Source: DATFVA01 sp963711455 (GTDB lineage Bacteria > Bacteroidota > Ignavibacteria > Ignavibacteriales > Ignavibacteriaceae). From it: a DNA stretch of 64,000 nt. Both the position numbers and the translations under genes were made by a program. Below are positions 62,813-64,000 of this stretch, in pieces. Numbering within the stretch: position 1 is the stretch's first letter; each line of letters begins with the position of its first letter. Location: contig CAVQEH010000012.1 of assembly GCA_963711455.1 (NCBI GenBank), positions 57,321 through 121,320 of the forward strand, written 5' to 3'. Below the pieces are notes generated by a model that was not told the DNA's origin, made no database searches, and saw only the letters and a program-made list of their open reading frames with translations.

Positions 62813-63139
62813 ATGAGAAAAGGAAAAGTATTTTACAAAGATGAATTTGCAGGAACAATCTTCGAAGATTCAAATGGTATTTCATTTATTTATGATATAG
62901 AATATTTAAAATCAGAAGATGCAAAACCTGTAAGCTTAACTATGCCGTTAAGAGAAGAGCCATATACAGATAAAATTATGCTGCCGTTCTTTGACGGATT
63001 AATACCCGAAGGATGGCTTCTGGATATTGCTGAGAAAAACTGGAAAATAGATCCGCGCGACAGGATGGGTCTGCTGCTCGCTTTCTGCAAGGATACAATA
63101 GGTGCAGTAAGCGTTGTGGAGGAAAAAGAAAATGAATAA
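62813..63139 (+). CDS. hipS: HipS-like protein (HipA N-terminal subdomain)
   Basis: A 108-residue stand-alone version of the first subdomain of HipA: RKGKVFYKDEFAGTIFEDSN, VSLTMPLREEPYTDKIMLPF, FDGLIPEGWLLDIAEKNW and DRMGLLLAFCKDTIGAVSVV. In HipBST systems this small protein is the antitoxin that neutralises the HipT kinase. It ends inside the start of the HipT-like gene (8-base overlap), so both are made in step. Confidence 0.9.
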   Translation: MRKGKVFYKDEFAGTIFEDSNGISFIYDIEYLKSEDAKPVSLTMPLREEPYTDKIMLPFFDGLIPEGWLLDIAEKNWKIDPRDRMGLLLAFCKDTIGAVSVVEEKENE

Positions 63140-64000
63140 GTGCCTGTATTGTTACAAAATGCTTGGAGATGATGAAACGGATTTTCATTCGTCCTGCAGT
63201 AAAAAGATTTTTGGTTCGCAGCTTCCCCCGCTTGTCGATCTTGATATAAACAGGATTAAAGAGCTTGCTGTTGAGTCTCTCGGCAGGAGTGTTTCTGTTC
63301 CGGGTGTGCAGCCGAAACTTTCGTTAGATTTTAAAAAGGAAAAAGGGATAGAAAACAGGCTGACGATTGTCGGCTTATGGGGAAGATTTATTTTAAAGTC
63401 ACCCTTCGAAGACTATCCCGAAATGCCGGAATTGGAAGATCTGACTATGAAAATGTCTGAGCAGCTTAAAATCCCAACTGCCGAACACAGCCTTATAAAA
63501 TTAAAATCGGATGAACTTGCATACATAAGCAAGCGGTTCGACAGAGAGAAAAATACAAAGATTCACGTTGAAGATATGGCACAGCTTACGGAAACTTTAA
63601 CAGAAAACAAATACCGCGGTTCAATGGAAAAAATTGGTAAAATAGTATTAAAATTTTCGAGCTATCCGGGAATTGATGCCATCAGATTGTTCGAACTGAC
63701 TTTATTCTCATTCATTACAGGCAACTCAGATATGCACTTAAAGAATTTTTCTCTTATCAGGAATGAAGATGATGAAATGGTTTTATCCCCGGCGTATGAT
63801 CTATTGTCTACCAGTCTTCTTATTCCGAAGGATAAAGAAGATCTTGCGTTAACCTTAAACGGCAAGAAAAATAATTTCAGGAAAAAAGATTTTGATTTGT
63901 TTGCCAAAGGGTTGGGTATTAATGAATCTGCATTAAAAAATACATACAGGAAATTTGAGAGTACTTATCCGGATTTGACGGAACTTATCAACAAAAGTTT
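63132..64000 (+). CDS. hipT: HipT-like serine/threonine kinase toxin, cut by window end
   Basis: An open frame from ATG 63132 to the window end (289 codons). The N-terminus CLYCYKMLGDDETDFHSSC has a Cys4-x2-Cys7 and His19-x2-Cys22 pattern like a small zinc site. The glycine-rich loop is SVSVPGVQPKLS (Ser53, Ser55), the autophosphorylation site type of HipT. Kinase residues are Asp200 in GNSDMHLKNFSL and Asp223 in SPAYDLLS. HipT of Escherichia coli phosphorylates tryptophanyl-tRNA synthetase; the target here is not known. The N-subdomain 1 of HipA is absent and supplied by the separate HipS-like gene. Confidence 0.9.
   Translation, partial: MNKCLYCYKMLGDDETDFHSSCSKKIFGSQLPPLVDLDINRIKELAVESLGRSVSVPGVQPKLSLDFKKEKGIENRLTIVGLWGRFILKSPFEDYPEMPELEDLTMKMSEQLKIPTAEHSLIKLKSDELAYISKRFDREKNTKIHVEDMAQLTETLTENKYRGSMEKIGKIVLKFSSYPGIDAIRLFELTLFSFITGNSDMHLKNFSLIRNEDDEMVLSPAYDLLSTSLLIPKDKEDLALTLNGKKNNFRKKDFDLFAKGLGINESALKNTYRKFESTYPDLTELINKS

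Noticed and set aside
1..64000. tRNA, rRNA, tmRNA or riboswitch genes
   Set aside because: All gaps were read on both strands and none showed the expected arms or conserved cores; a covariance search would be needed to exclude small RNAs fully.

Overview
The window is a low-GC, densely coded bacterial chromosome segment, most likely from the Ignavibacteria or a close lineage of the Bacteroidota/Chlorobi group. This is judged from the gene families present: a DUF5686/carboxypeptidase-regulatory-like outer-membrane protein, TonB-dependent receptor-type barrels, LytS/LytTR signalling, paired secreted M16 peptidases, a DUF4922 nucleotidyltransferase-like protein, a single-domain RRM protein, and frequent lipoprotein and Sec signals. 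No rRNA, tRNA, CRISPR array, complete insertion sequence or prophage was found. Placement is by inference, since no marker was searched.

Layout. 1-7730 (mostly minus): start of an unknown gene, a fumarylacetoacetase-family hydrolase, a conserved secreted protein, a TPR protein directly followed by clpX, a ferritin-like/VIT1 metal transporter, and a barrel protein with one c-type heme motif. 7980-14760 (plus): dxr-rseP, a LytS kinase broken by a +1 frameshift with its LytTR regulator, and an S9 peptidase. 14781-20062: GT-C mannosyltransferase-like protein with a TonB receptor-like barrel, HU, a DUF2269 membrane protein and a DUF4382 lipoprotein. 20424-25983 (plus): ABC exporter, secreted GH13 amylase-like enzyme and DUF885 lipoprotein. 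25984-27979 is an accessory pocket with repeats, hairpins, a lone LuxR-type HTH protein and a G10 tract. 27980-33570 (minus) is a putative cell-envelope cluster: a cytosolic SpoIID-like protein, GT4, a lipoprotein, GT2 and DUF4922. 33797-38168 holds arginase, 5-FTHF cyclo-ligase, a small membrane protein and an ECF sigma/anti-sigma pair. 38371-43074 (plus) holds alaS (frameshifted), ybjQ, radA and an RRM protein. 43206-43770 is a decayed brnTA toxin-antitoxin locus. 44245-53393 holds the DUF5686 protein, two M16 peptidases, a HAD phosphatase, an L,D-transpeptidase, ychF and a small GNAT. 53510-60351 holds osmC, a small outer-membrane protein, egtB-egtD, a DinB protein and valS. 60480-64000 is a defence/stress island: a type II restriction-modification pair, a small DpnD-like protein and a tripartite hipBST-type toxin-antitoxin operon cut off by the window end.

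Points of most interest: the hipBST-like operon is preceded by four copies of an 18-bp operator at regular 40-41 bp steps, one between the promoter hexamers and one ending three bases before the hipB start. The BrnT toxin is knocked out by a single in-frame stop while its antitoxin stays open. Two otherwise normal genes (alaS, which is normally essential, and the LytS kinase) each carry one extra base at one site, so sequencing or assembly indels must be excluded before any biological reading. The SpoIID-like protein lacks a signal peptide and sits with two glycosyltransferases and a HIT-like protein, which suggests an intracellular glycan pathway. A barrel protein with an N-terminal CXXCH motif is a candidate heme-porin.
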